From DATAGF01 sp963819845 (GTDB lineage Bacteria > Actinomycetota > Thermoleophilia > Miltoncostaeales > Miltoncostaeaceae), in assembly GCA_963819845.1 (NCBI GenBank), contig CAWFXQ010000008.1, positions 744,001-808,000 of the forward strand: a stretch of DNA of 64,000 nt. Reading direction: 5' to 3'. The notes under the pieces are model-generated. The model saw only the letters and a program-made list of their open reading frames with translations. It did not search any database and was not told where the DNA came from. The translations under genes were made by a program, and so were the position numbers. Positions within the stretch are counted from its first letter, which is position 1; the number at the start of each line of letters is the position of its first letter. This document shows, one piece after another, positions 8,303 to 16,388 of this stretch.

Positions 8303-9179
8303 GTGGAGGAGTTCCTGAACACCACGATCAACGGCCTGTCGAGCGGCGGCATCTACGCGCTCGGCGCCATCGGCCTCTCGCTGGTGTACGGGATCCTCAA
8401 GCTGGTCAACTTCGCCCACGGCGACTTCATGACCCTGGGCGGCTACGTGGCCTTCGCGATCAACGTCAGCGCGGGGGCGCCCCTCGCCGTCGCGTTCCTC
8501 GGAGCGATCGCGGCGGTCGCGGCCCTGGGGCTGGTGCTGGAGTTCTCGATCTGGGCGCCGATGCGGCGCCGGGGCGCGGGCGTCATGCAGCTGCTGCTGC
8601 TGTCGATCGGGCTCGCGTTCGTCCTGCGCAACTTGATCCTGTTCCAGTGGGGCGGCGACGACCGCGCCCTGGACGTTCGACCAATTCCAGTCGTGGACCA
8701 TCTTCGGCGACGTGACGATCACAGCCATCCAGGTGACGGTGATCCTCACCGCCGGGGTGGTGCTGGTGCTGGTGGCGACGATGCTCCGGGTGACCCTGAT
8801 CGGCAAGACCATGCGCGCCCTGTCGGACAGCTTCGACCTCGCCGAGGTCTCGGGGGTCAACACGCGCCGGGTGGTGATCTACACCTGGCTGCTCGCGGGC
8901 AGCCTGGCCGGCCTCGCCGGGGTGCTGGCGGCCATCTACACGACGCTGACGCCGAACACCGGCTGGTTCCTGCTGCTGCCGATCTTCGCCGCCGTCGTGC
9001 TCGGGGGGATCGGCAACGCGTACGGCGCGCTGCTCGGGGGGCTCACGATCGGTCTCGTGCAGGAGTGGTCGACGATGTTCATCCGCCCGACCTACAAGGA
9101 GGCGATCGGGTTCCTCGTGCTGATCCTGGTGCTGCTGGTCCGGCCCCAGGGCATCTTCGGCCAGGCCCGCACCGTCTGA
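8303..9179 (+). CDS. livH: Branched-chain amino acid ABC permease LivH-like, frameshifted
   Basis: A hydrophobic permease beginning EEFLNTTINGLSSGGIYALGAIGLSLVYGILKLVNFAHGDF..., with family hallmarks NFAHGDF and, later, IGKTMRALSDSFDLAEVSGVN and LGGIGNAYGALLGG. The frame changes between about 8655 and 8667; removing one C near 8667 joins both halves into about 291 aa, the normal size. It is the first gene of livHMGF and would form the membrane channel with LivM. Its stop overlaps the LivM ATG (TGATG at 9177-9181). Confidence 0.85.
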
Positions 9180-10117
9180 TGGACCCGGTCCTCGCCTTCG
9201 GCTTCTGGGCCTTCGTCCTCACCTTCGCGGGCATCTACGCGATCTTCGTGCTGGGCCTGCAGCTCGAGGTGGGCGACACCGGCCTGATCAACTTCGGCCA
9301 CGTCGCGTTCATGGCGATCGGGGCCTACACGATGGGCCTGCTGGTCACCAACGACGTGACGATCTGGGTGGCGATCCCGATCGCGATCGCAGCCGCGGCG
9401 GCGGGGGGGCTCCTGCTGGGGCTGCCGACGCTGCGATTGCGGGCCGACTACTTCGCGATCGTCACGATCGCCGCCGGGGAGATACTCCGCATAACCATCC
9501 AGAACGAGGAGGGGACGACCGGCGGCACGCAGGGCCTCCGCAGCGCCAGCGGGCCGTGGCGGGACGCCAACAACGACATCCTCGACTTCTTCTCGGGCAT
9601 CGGGCTCGAGCTCGACCGCCGCGTGCCCCTGCTGGTGCTGGTCTGGGTGGCGGCCGTCCTCGTCGGGCTGCTGCTGGTCTACCTGGGCCGCTCGCCCTGG
9701 CGCCGCGCGCTGCGGGCGGTGCGCGAGAACGAGGAGGCCGCCGCGGCGACGGGCAAGCCGGTCTTCAGCTACAAGCTGCAGTCGCTGGCCCTGGGCTCGG
9801 CGATCGCCGGGCTGGCGGGCGTCTTCTTCACGCTCTTCTCGACCACGCTGTTCCCCGAGAACTTCGAGCCCATCTTCACCTTCGTGGGCTTCGCCATCCT
9901 GATCCTCGGCGGGATCGGGAGCTACTTCGGCGTCGTGGTCGGCTCGGTGCTGATCGCCTTGATCGTCTCGGGCACGCGCTTCCTCGATTTCCCGCTCGAC
10001 TCGGACAAGGTGGCCGCGCTGCGCTTCGTGGTCATCGGCCTGATCATCATGGGGATGATGGCGTTCCGGCCGCAGGGCCTGTTCGGCAAGAAGGAGGAGC
10101 TCCATCTCGACGCCTGA
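9179..10117 (+). CDS. livM: Branched-chain amino acid ABC permease LivM-like
   Basis: An intact permease of 312 aa, starting at an ATG that shares one base with the LivH stop. Hallmarks are QLEVGDTGLINFGHVAFMAIGAY, TLRLRADYFAIVTIAAGEI and the cytoplasmic EAA-like loop with RAVRENEEAAAATGKP, followed by ILGGIGSYFG. About ten membrane segments are visible. It pairs with LivH and the two ATPases to import branched-chain amino acids or related amides/urea; the exact solute cannot be read from the permease. It ends RPQGLFGKKEELH and overlaps the beginning of livG. Confidence 0.9.
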   Translation: MDPVLAFGFWAFVLTFAGIYAIFVLGLQLEVGDTGLINFGHVAFMAIGAYTMGLLVTNDVTIWVAIPIAIAAAAAGGLLLGLPTLRLRADYFAIVTIAAGEILRITIQNEEGTTGGTQGLRSASGPWRDANNDILDFFSGIGLELDRRVPLLVLVWVAAVLVGLLLVYLGRSPWRRALRAVRENEEAAAATGKPVFSYKLQSLALGSAIAGLAGVFFTLFSTTLFPENFEPIFTFVGFAILILGGIGSYFGVVVGSVLIALIVSGTRFLDFPLDSDKVAALRFVVIGLIIMGMMAFRPQGLFGKKEELHLDA

Positions 10118-10891
10118 CGGGACTCTGCTGGACGTCCGCGACCTGAGCGTCCGCTTCGGCGGCCTGCGCGCGGTGGACGGCGCGAGCTTCGCCGTGCGCG
10201 AGGGGAGCGTCACTGCGCTGATCGGCCCCAACGGCGCCGGCAAGACCACGGCGTTCAACCTCCTGACAGGCTTCATCAAGGCCGAGAGCGGGACCGTTGT
10301 CTTCGCCGGCGAGGACATCACCGGCAAGAGCCCCGACGCGATCGCCCGCCACGGGATGGTCCGCACCTTCCAGCTCACCCGGGTGCTCGCGAAGATGAAG
10401 GTCGTCGAGAACGTCATGCTCGCGGCTCCCGCGCAACCGGGCGAGCACCTGGGGACGGCGCTCTTCCGGCCCCGGCGCTGGCGGCGGCGCGAGGCCGAGG
10501 TGCGCGAGCAGGCCATGGAGATGCTGGGCGAGGTGGGCATCCACACCCACGCCGACGAGTACGCCGCGACCCTGTCCGGCGGCCAGCGCAAGCTGCTCGA
10601 GCTCGCGCGGGCGCTGATGACCGAGCCCCGGCTCGTGCTGCTGGACGAGCCGATGGCCGGCGTCAACCCCACCCTCGGCCACCGCCTGCTGGACTACCTG
10701 GCCGCCTGCGCGAGGAGCGCGGCCTGACGGTGCTCTTCGTCGAGCACGACATGGACGTGGTGATGGGCGTCTCCGACGAGGTCGTCGTGATGGCGCAGGG
10801 CAAGGTGATCGCCCATGGGACGCCCGACGAGGTCAGGAAGGACGCGGCCGTGATCGACGCCTACCTCGGGGCCGAGCCGGCCGCGGCGTGA
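10104..10891 (+). CDS. livG: ABC transporter ATPase LivG-like, frameshifted, unusual start
   Basis: The ATPase shows Walker A IGPNGAGKTTAFNLLTGF, signature LSGGQRKLLELARAL and Walker B RLVLLDEPMAGV. The last part (LTVLFVEHDMDVVMGVSDEVV) is in another frame. Adding one C at the CC of 10705-10706 restores the expected reading into it and gives about 262 aa. No ATG, GTG or TTG exists at the expected N-terminus. AAGGAGG at about 10091-10097 points to an ATC at 10104, otherwise CTG at 10125/10128. The stop overlaps the livF GTG (GTGA at 10888-10891). It would energise the LivHM permease. Confidence 0.82.
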
Positions 10892-11670
10892 GCACCGCGA
10901 CCCCCACCGAGCCGGTCCTGTCGGCCGACGGCCTGGTGGGCGGTTACGTGCCCGAGGTGGACATCCTGCGCGGCTGCACGCTCAGGGCCGGCGCGGGCGA
11001 GCTGGTGGTGGTGATCGGCCCCAACGGCGCCGGCAAGTTGACCCTCGCCAAGGCCATCTTCGGGCTGGTGAAGCTCCGCGAGGGGCGGGTGGTGCTGCGC
11101 GGCGAGGACATCACCGGTGCCCACACGCACGAGGTCACCGCGGGCGGGATGAACTACGTCCCCCAGGTGAACAACGTCTTCGGCTCGCTCACGGTCACGG
11201 AGAACCTGGAGGTCGGCGGGGTGCTGCGCCGCCGCGAGACCCGGGAGCGGATGGACCGGATGATGACCCTCTTCCCCCGGCTGGGCGAGCGCCGCCGCCA
11301 GCGCGCCGGCACGCTCTCGGGCGGCGAGCGCCAGATGCTGGCGATGGCCCGCGCCCTGATGCCCGACCCGGCGGTGTTGCTGCTGGACGAGCCCTCGGCC
11401 GGGCTCGCGCCGCGCGCCGTGGGCGAGGTGTTCGAGACGGTCGCCGACATCAACGGCTCGGGCGTGACGGTCGTGATGATCGAGCAGAACGCCCGCCGGG
11501 CGCTGTCGCTCGCGGACCGCGGCTACGTGCTGGAGGGCGGCCAGAACCGCTTCGAGGGCGCCGGCGACGCGCTGCTCGCGGACCCGCAGGTCGCCGAGCT
11601 CTACCTGGGTGGGGCGGCGGCGCGGGGACGGCAGGAGCCGCCCCCGCGCGAGACGCCTACCCGCTCGTGA
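10888..11670 (+). CDS. livF: ABC transporter ATPase LivF-like with altered Walker A
   Basis: 260 aa, in one frame, with Q-loop YVPQVNNVFGSLTVTENL, signature TLSGGERQMLAMARALM and Walker B VLLLDEPSAGLAP. Walker A reads GPNGAGKLT: residue 51, which should be Ser (or Thr) and contacts Mg2+, is Leu (TTG). TCG to TTG is a single C-to-T change, so either a base error or a mutation that should impair ATP hydrolysis at this site. The C-terminus YLEGGQNRFEGAGDALLADP is typical LivF. It is the last gene of the operon and overlaps the convergent binding-protein gene by 14 bases. Confidence 0.87.
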   Translation: MSTATPTEPVLSADGLVGGYVPEVDILRGCTLRAGAGELVVVIGPNGAGKLTLAKAIFGLVKLREGRVVLRGEDITGAHTHEVTAGGMNYVPQVNNVFGSLTVTENLEVGGVLRRRETRERMDRMMTLFPRLGERRRQRAGTLSGGERQMLAMARALMPDPAVLLLDEPSAGLAPRAVGEVFETVADINGSGVTVVMIEQNARRALSLADRGYVLEGGQNRFEGAGDALLADPQVAELYLGGAAARGRQEPPPRETPTRS

Positions 11671-12926
11671 CCGGGATCACCTCGGTCGTGTCGACCAGCT
11701 TCCCGCCCTTGTAGCTCCAGGTGCCGTAGTTGGCGGCCGAGGGGTCGCCGTTGTCGTCGAGGTCGATCGGGCCGGACGCGCCCTCGTAGTCGATGTCGTC
11801 GCCGTTGGCGGCCGCGTCGATCGCCTCCTGCAGGTTCTCGAAGGTGTACTTGTCGCCGGGCGGCCCGGAGACGCCCTGCAGGTTTTCCGCGATGGCGGCC
11901 GGGTCGCTGGAGCCGGCGGCGGCGGCGGCCAGCGCGATCAGGACCACCGCGTCGAAGTTCTGGGCGTCGTAGGTCTGGCGCGGGTCGCCGACGTCCGACT
12001 TCCAGAGCGCGTCGAACGCGGCGCCGGCGGGCGCGTCGAGCGAGGTCGGGGCACTGCCGCGCATCCCCTCGGTGGACGGCTGGCCGGTCGCCTCGGGAAG
12101 GTCGTTCGAGCGCAGGCCGTCGCCGGTGAAGGTCAGCGCCGGGTCCCAGTTGCCGGTCCTCACCAGCGCGGGGCCCATCTTCGCCCAGGTGTCGGGGTAG
12201 TCGATGATCATCCAGCCGTGCGGGATTGCCGTCGGCGATCTGCTGGGCCTCGGAGTTGAGGCTCGCGGCCTCGGGGTTGTAGGGGACGTTCTTGGCGACC
12301 GTTCCGCCCGCCGCCTCCCAGGCCGTGGTGAATTCGCTGACCAGCGCCGTCCCGTAGGAGTCGTTGCGGTTGGCCGTGTTGACGGTCGCGTCGGCGCCGA
12401 TGGCGTTCGCCATGATCTGGGCGATGACCCTGCCCTGGATCGCATCCGACGGCGGCGTCCGGAACACGAGCCCGTCGTCGTCCAGCGAGGTCAGGTCCGG
12501 CCCCGTGGCCGACGGGGTCACGATCGGGATCCCGGCCGGGATGGTGACGTTCTCGGCGGTCGGGATGAGGTCCGGCGTGCCCCAGGGGCCGGCGATGGCG
12601 CTCACGCCGTCGCTCTCGATCAGCTTGGTGGCGGCCTCCTGAGACGCCTGCGGGTCGGTCTTCTCGTCCTCGGTGATGAGGGTCATGGTGAGCCCCGAAT
12701 CGCCGGCCTCGGCCGCCGTGTTCACCTGCGACGCGGCGAGCTCGGCCGCCTTCGCGCCCGGTCCGCCGAAGGGCGAGAGGTCGCCCGTGAGGGGCGTGAT
12801 GACCCCCACCTTGAGCTCGCCGACGTCCCCTCCGCCGCTATCGTCGTCGCCGCAGCCCGCGGCGATGCCCCCGACGCCGAGGGCTCCGACCGCGAGGAGT
12901 GACGCCATCGTGCGCCGTCGAATCAT
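11657..12926 (-). CDS. Amino-acid ABC transporter substrate-binding lipoprotein, frameshifted
   Basis: The N-terminus MIRRRTMASLLAVGAL... ends in the lipobox IAAGC, so the protein is anchored outside the membrane. The body is a periplasmic-binding type 1 (Leu/Ile/Val-binding) fold: LKVGVITPLTGDLSPFG, AIAGPWGTPDLIPTAEN, PIVTPSATGPDLTS, NRNDSYGTALVSEF, then WMIIDYPDTWAKMGPAL and DAQNFDAVVLIALA. The frame shifts near 12220-12232 (one extra base); corrected length is about 422 aa. AAAGGGG precedes the ATG. It is convergent with livHMGF and should deliver its ligand to that importer. Confidence 0.88.
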
Positions 12927-13020
12927 TCGCGCCCCTTTCGCATCCGCTTCGGCCCACCAGGCCGAGAGGGCGGCAGCCTACCCGTACGGCATAAGCGGCG
13001 CCACCTCGTGAGTCGGGACC

Positions 13021-13437
13021 GTGCGGCGCGCCGAGGACGCCGAGATCGGCGGCGCCATGGCGCTCCGCCACCGCGTGTTCTGCGGAGAGCAGGGTGTTCC
13101 CGAGGAACTCGAGCGCGACGGGCACGACGCGACGGCGCTCCACCTCGTGGCCGTCGACGGCGGGGTGGTGGTCGGGACCTGCCGGCTGGTGCGGCGCGGC
13201 GACGCGATGGTGCTCGGGCGCATGGCGGTCGACCGCGCGGCGCGGGGGCGCGGGGTGGGCGCCCGCCTGCTCGACGCCGCGCACGCCGAGGCGGCGGCGG
13301 CGGGGGCGCGCGAGGTCGAGCTGCACTCCCAGGTCGAGGCCTGCGCCTTCTACGCGCGCTCCGGCTACGTCGCCGACGGCCCGCAGTTCATGGAGGCCGG
13401 CATCGCCCACGTGGTCATGCGCCGGGCAGTGCCCTGA
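13021..13437 (+). CDS. GNAT-family N-acetyltransferase
   Basis: A compact 138-aa acetyltransferase. The N-terminus ALRHRVFCGEQGVPEELERDG is typical of the ElaA/YjcF-like subgroup. The acetyl-CoA loop is VLGRMAVDRAARGRGVGARLLDAA (motif A, R/Q-x-x-G-x-G/A) and the end ACAFYARSGYVADGPQFMEAGIAHVVM is motif B. The acceptor substrate is unknown. A GTG at 13021 is the start. It converges on azlD, with 23 bases of overlap. Confidence 0.85.
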   Translation: MRRAEDAEIGGAMALRHRVFCGEQGVPEELERDGHDATALHLVAVDGGVVVGTCRLVRRGDAMVLGRMAVDRAARGRGVGARLLDAAHAEAAAAGAREVELHSQVEACAFYARSGYVADGPQFMEAGIAHVVMRRAVP

Positions 13438-13723
13438 TGGCGGCGGTGACGGCCATCGCGACGCCCACGACCACGAGGAAGGGCGCCCGGCGCCAGGCGG
13501 CCACGGCCGCCGCGCCGACCCCGGCCGCGCGCGCGTCGAGCACGAGCTCGCCGCCGTCGACGAAGGTGTCGACGACGACGAGGGCGGCGAACACCGCCGC
13601 CGGCAGCAGGGTCGCCACGCGGTCGAGACCCGGCGGAAGCGGCCGGCCGCCCAGCAGGAGCGGCCCGGCGGCCTTCATGGCGTAGGTCCCGGCGGCCAGG
13701 GCGAGGATCGCCGCCCAGCTCAC
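13415..13723 (-). CDS. azlD: AzlD-like branched-chain amino acid export subunit
   Basis: 102 aa with four hydrophobic segments (WAAILALAAGTYAMKAAG, VATLLPAAVFAALVVV, VGAAAVAAWRRAPFLVVV, VAMAVTAAIRALPG). It fits the small AzlD partner of AzlC. The GTG start at 13723 overlaps the azlC stop in a GTGA. Together the two proteins form an exporter for branched-chain amino acids or analogues in the cytoplasmic membrane. Confidence 0.83.
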   Translation of the reverse strand: MSWAAILALAAGTYAMKAAGPLLLGGRPLPPGLDRVATLLPAAVFAALVVVDTFVDGGELVLDARAAGVGAAAVAAWRRAPFLVVVGVAMAVTAAIRALPGA

Positions 13724-14385
13724 GCGTGGCGCGCCTGGACGGCCAGGCCGGCGACCACGCCGAAGGACGCGGCCAGGATCGGCACCCCCGCGGGCGCGAC
13801 GGGCGCGAGCGCGAGGGCGATCGCGCCGCCGGCGAGGGCCGTCGCGGCCGACGCGCGGTCGCGGAGCCGCTCGGCCAGCAGCGCCAGGAACAGCGCGGGG
13901 ATCGCCGCGTCCACCCCGAGCGTGCGGACGTCGACGGCCCCGGTCAGCGCCCATCCCGCGGCCGTGCCGGCCAGCCAGAGGACGAGCACCCAGACCCCGG
14001 TGAGCCAGAACGCGCGCCAGGCGCGGTCGCGGGCCGGCTGCGCAAGGGCCGCCGCGGCCGACTGGTCGATCACGAGCTGGGACGCCCAGGCCCGGTCGGC
14101 GAGCCGGCGCGGCAGCAGCGGGGCGAGGGCGACGCCGAAGGCGATGTTGCGCGCCGACAGCAGCAGGCCGGCGACCACCGACGCCCCCGCGGTGCCCCCG
14201 TCGGCGGCGACGCCGACGGCCGCGAGCTGGGCGGAGCCCCCGTACACCAGAGCCGACAGCGCGATGGCCTTCGCGAGGGACAGGTCCGCGTCGGAGGCGA
14301 TCGCCCCGAAGCCGATGCCGACGGCTCCGACGGCGAGCGCCATCGCGAGGGCGTGGCGCACGAGTGGATCACGAAACGAACGCAT
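13720..14385 (-). CDS. azlC: AzlC-like branched-chain amino acid exporter subunit
   Basis: A 221-aa membrane protein with the AzlC pattern: an N-terminal helix VGAVGIGFGAIASDADLS, LSALVYGGSAQLAAVG and GLLLSARNIAFGVALAPLL, then ASQLVIDQSAAAAL. It is translated with AzlD through a 4-base overlap. The ATG at 14385 sits in the middle of the palindrome at 14377-14391 and only a few bases from a -10-like TAGCAT on the same strand, so the message is probably leaderless. The divergent XRE-cupin gene is the likely regulator. Confidence 0.87.
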   Translation of the reverse strand: MRSFRDPLVRHALAMALAVGAVGIGFGAIASDADLSLAKAIALSALVYGGSAQLAAVGVAADGGTAGASVVAGLLLSARNIAFGVALAPLLPRRLADRAWASQLVIDQSAAAALAQPARDRAWRAFWLTGVWVLVLWLAGTAAGWALTGAVDVRTLGVDAAIPALFLALLAERLRDRASAATALAGGAIALALAPVAPAGVPILAASFGVVAGLAVQARHA

Positions 14386-14391
14386 CGTTCG
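14377..14391. promoter_or_regulatory. Palindromic operator between azlC and the XRE regulator
   Basis: CGAACG-CAT-CGTTCG is a perfect 6-bp inverted repeat. Its centre CAT is the azlC start codon read on the other strand. TATGCT (14393-14398) next to it resembles a -10 box for the regulator gene. A protein bound here would block initiation of both divergent genes. Confidence 0.6.
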
Positions 14392-14417
14392 ATATGCTAG
14401 ACCACCATGAGGTCCCG

Positions 14418-14975
14418 ATGAGCGCGGCGGTTGAGCTCTCCGCGGTGGTGGCCGACAACCTGCGCCGCCACCGCGGCCGGGCGCGACTCTCGCTCTCCGA
14501 GCTGGCGGCCGCCGCCGGCGTGGCGAAGTCGACGCTCTCCCATATCGAGGCAGGCCGGGCCAACCCCAGCATGGAGACGCTGTGGTCGGTCGCCACGGCC
14601 CTGGGCCTCCCCTTCGCCGAGCTGGTGTCGCCGCACGCCCCCGAGGTGCGGGTGCTGCGTGCGGGCGAGGGCGTGCGGGTTGACTCGGCGGGCGCGCCCT
14701 TCCTCGTTCGGCTGCTCGCGGCGACGGGGCGGCGCGGGCCCAGCGAGGTCTACGCGATCGCGTGCGAGCCGGGCGCCGCCCGGCGCGCCGACCCGCACCC
14801 GCCGGGCGTGCGCGAGCACCTGCTGGTCACGGCCGGGCGGATGGAGGCCGGGCCGCTCGACGCGCCGGCCGTCCTCGGGCCCGGCGACCTGGCCACCTTC
14901 GCGGCCGACGTCCCTCACGCCTACCGGGCGCTCGAAGGCGGCACGGCCGCGGTGCTCGTGATGGACTACCCCTGA
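14418..14975 (+). CDS. XRE-family regulator with C-terminal cupin domain
   Basis: The N-terminal helix-turn-helix is NLRRHRGRARLSLSELAAAAGVAKSTLSHIEAGRANPSMETL (about residues 14-55; shown here in pieces: LSELAAAAGVAKSTLSHIE is the recognition unit). The C-terminal half is a cupin sensor (EHLLVTAGRMEAG, GPGDLATFAADVPHAYRAL). Regulators of this build sense small molecules and commonly sit beside transporters such as AzlCD. GAGG at 14409-14412 supports the ATG at 14418. It is divergent from azlCD and its stop overlaps the PhzF start (TGATG). Confidence 0.85.
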   Translation: MSAAVELSAVVADNLRRHRGRARLSLSELAAAAGVAKSTLSHIEAGRANPSMETLWSVATALGLPFAELVSPHAPEVRVLRAGEGVRVDSAGAPFLVRLLAATGRRGPSEVYAIACEPGAARRADPHPPGVREHLLVTAGRMEAGPLDAPAVLGPGDLATFAADVPHAYRALEGGTAAVLVMDYP

Positions 14976-15771
14976 TGCCGGTGCCGCTCCTCCAGGTCGA
15001 CGCCTTCGCCGACCGGGCGTTCGCCGGGAATCCGGCGGCGGTGTGCCTGCTGGACGGGCCCGCCGACGAGGCCTGGATGCAGGCCGTGGCCGCGGAGATG
15101 AACCTCTCCGAGACCGCCTTCCTTCACCGCGACGACGGCGGCTACGCCCTGCGCTGGTTCACCCCGGTGGCCGAGGTGGAGCTGTGCGGGCACGCCACGC
15201 TCGCCGGCGCGCACGCCCTGTGGGAGACCGGCCGCGAGCCCGGCGGCGCGGCGGTGGCGTTCTCGACCCTCAGCGGCGCCCTGTCGGCCGAGCGCCATGG
15301 CGACTGGATCGTGATGGACTTCCCCGCCACGCCTCCGGAGCGGGCCGCGGGGCCGCATGGGCTGGCGGAGGCCCTCGGGGTGGCGCCTCGCTGGACCGGC
15401 CGCAGCCGCTTCGACTGGCTGGTCGAGGCCGGCTCGCCGGCGGAGGTCGAGGCCGTCCGGCCGGACATGGGCGCCCTGGCGGCCCTGGGGGGCGGGGGGT
15501 GATCGTCACCGCCGCCGGCGGCCGCGACGGCGCCGACGTGACCTCGCGCTACTTCGCCCCCTCCTTCGGCATCCCCGAGGACCCGGTCACCGGCTCGGCC
15601 CACTGCGCCCTGGCGCCGTTCTGGGGCGGACGGCTCGGGCGGGACCGGCTGGTCTGCCACCAGGCCTCGGCGCGCGGGGGGATCGTGCGAACGGAGCTGC
15701 GCGGCGACAGGGTGCTGCTGGGCGGCCGCGCCGTGACCGTGCTCGAGGGCCGGCTGACGGCGGGGCCCTGA
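14975..15771 (+). CDS. PhzF-family isomerase, frameshifted
   Basis: The protein starts VPLLQVDAFADRAFAGNPAAV and carries EMNLSETAFL, where the Glu is the proton-shuttling residue of PhzF/diaminopimelate-epimerase-like enzymes. ELCGHATLAGAHAL and, after the shift, FGIPEDPVTGSAHCAL are the second half of the fold. The break is at the G6 run 15487-15492; one added G gives LGGRGVIVTAAG and a normal length of about 265 aa. PhzF relatives isomerise small acids; the substrate is unknown. The ATG overlaps the regulator stop, so the two are co-translated. Confidence 0.85.
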
Positions 15772-15785
15772 CCGAGCGCGCGGAG

Positions 15786-16388
15786 ATGGTCGGCGGTCGC
15801 CGCGAGCTGAGGGCGCTCGCCCTCTGGCTGGCCCTCGGCGCCGGCGCCGGCGCCGCGGCCGGCGTCCTGTTCGGCGGCATCGGCGGGCGGATCGTCATGC
15901 TCATCCTGCGCGAGCGGTCCCCGGACGCGGTCGGTCTCACCTCGGACGACGGCTTCGAGATCGGGCAGGTGACGGTGGCGTCGCTCAACCTGCTGCTCTT
16001 CGGCGCGTTCGCCGGGGCGCTGTTCGGCGTGCTCTACCTGGTCGCGAGGCTGGGCGTGCCGCCCGTCGCGCGGGTGCCGGTGGCGGCGCTGCTGGGGGCG
16101 ACCGTCGGCGGGGCGGCCTTCATCGTCCCGGACGGCATCGACCTGCTCGTGCTCGAGCCGCTCTGGTTCGCCGTCGCGTCGTTCATCGCCCTGCCGGCGC
16201 TCTCGGCGCTCACCACAGCGGTCGTCATCGAGCGGCGAGCCGGGCGCCTCCCCCACCTCGCCGCTCGACTCACGACCGCCCGGCCGGCGCTCGCGCTCGC
16301 GGGGCGAGTCGCGATCGGGGCCGTCGTGGTCATCCTCGTCGTCACCCAGGGGCTCACCCTGGCGGACGATGTCGCCCGGGTGCTCTAG
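15786..16388 (+). CDS. Uncharacterised membrane protein
   Basis: 200 aa with about five hydrophobic segments: LALWLALGAGAGAAAGVLFGG, LNLLLFGAFAGALFGVLYL, VAALLGATVGGAAFIV, WFAVASFIALPALSALTTAVV and AIGAVVVILVVTQGLTLA. I recognise no family motif. A GCGGAG directly precedes the ATG, too close to be an ideal ribosome site, so a start slightly upstream is possible. It may be the third gene of the regulator/PhzF operon and it overlaps the end of the convergent MocR gene by four bases. Confidence 0.65.
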   Translation: MVGGRRELRALALWLALGAGAGAAAGVLFGGIGGRIVMLILRERSPDAVGLTSDDGFEIGQVTVASLNLLLFGAFAGALFGVLYLVARLGVPPVARVPVAALLGATVGGAAFIVPDGIDLLVLEPLWFAVASFIALPALSALTTAVVIERRAGRLPHLAARLTTARPALALAGRVAIGAVVVILVVTQGLTLADDVARVL

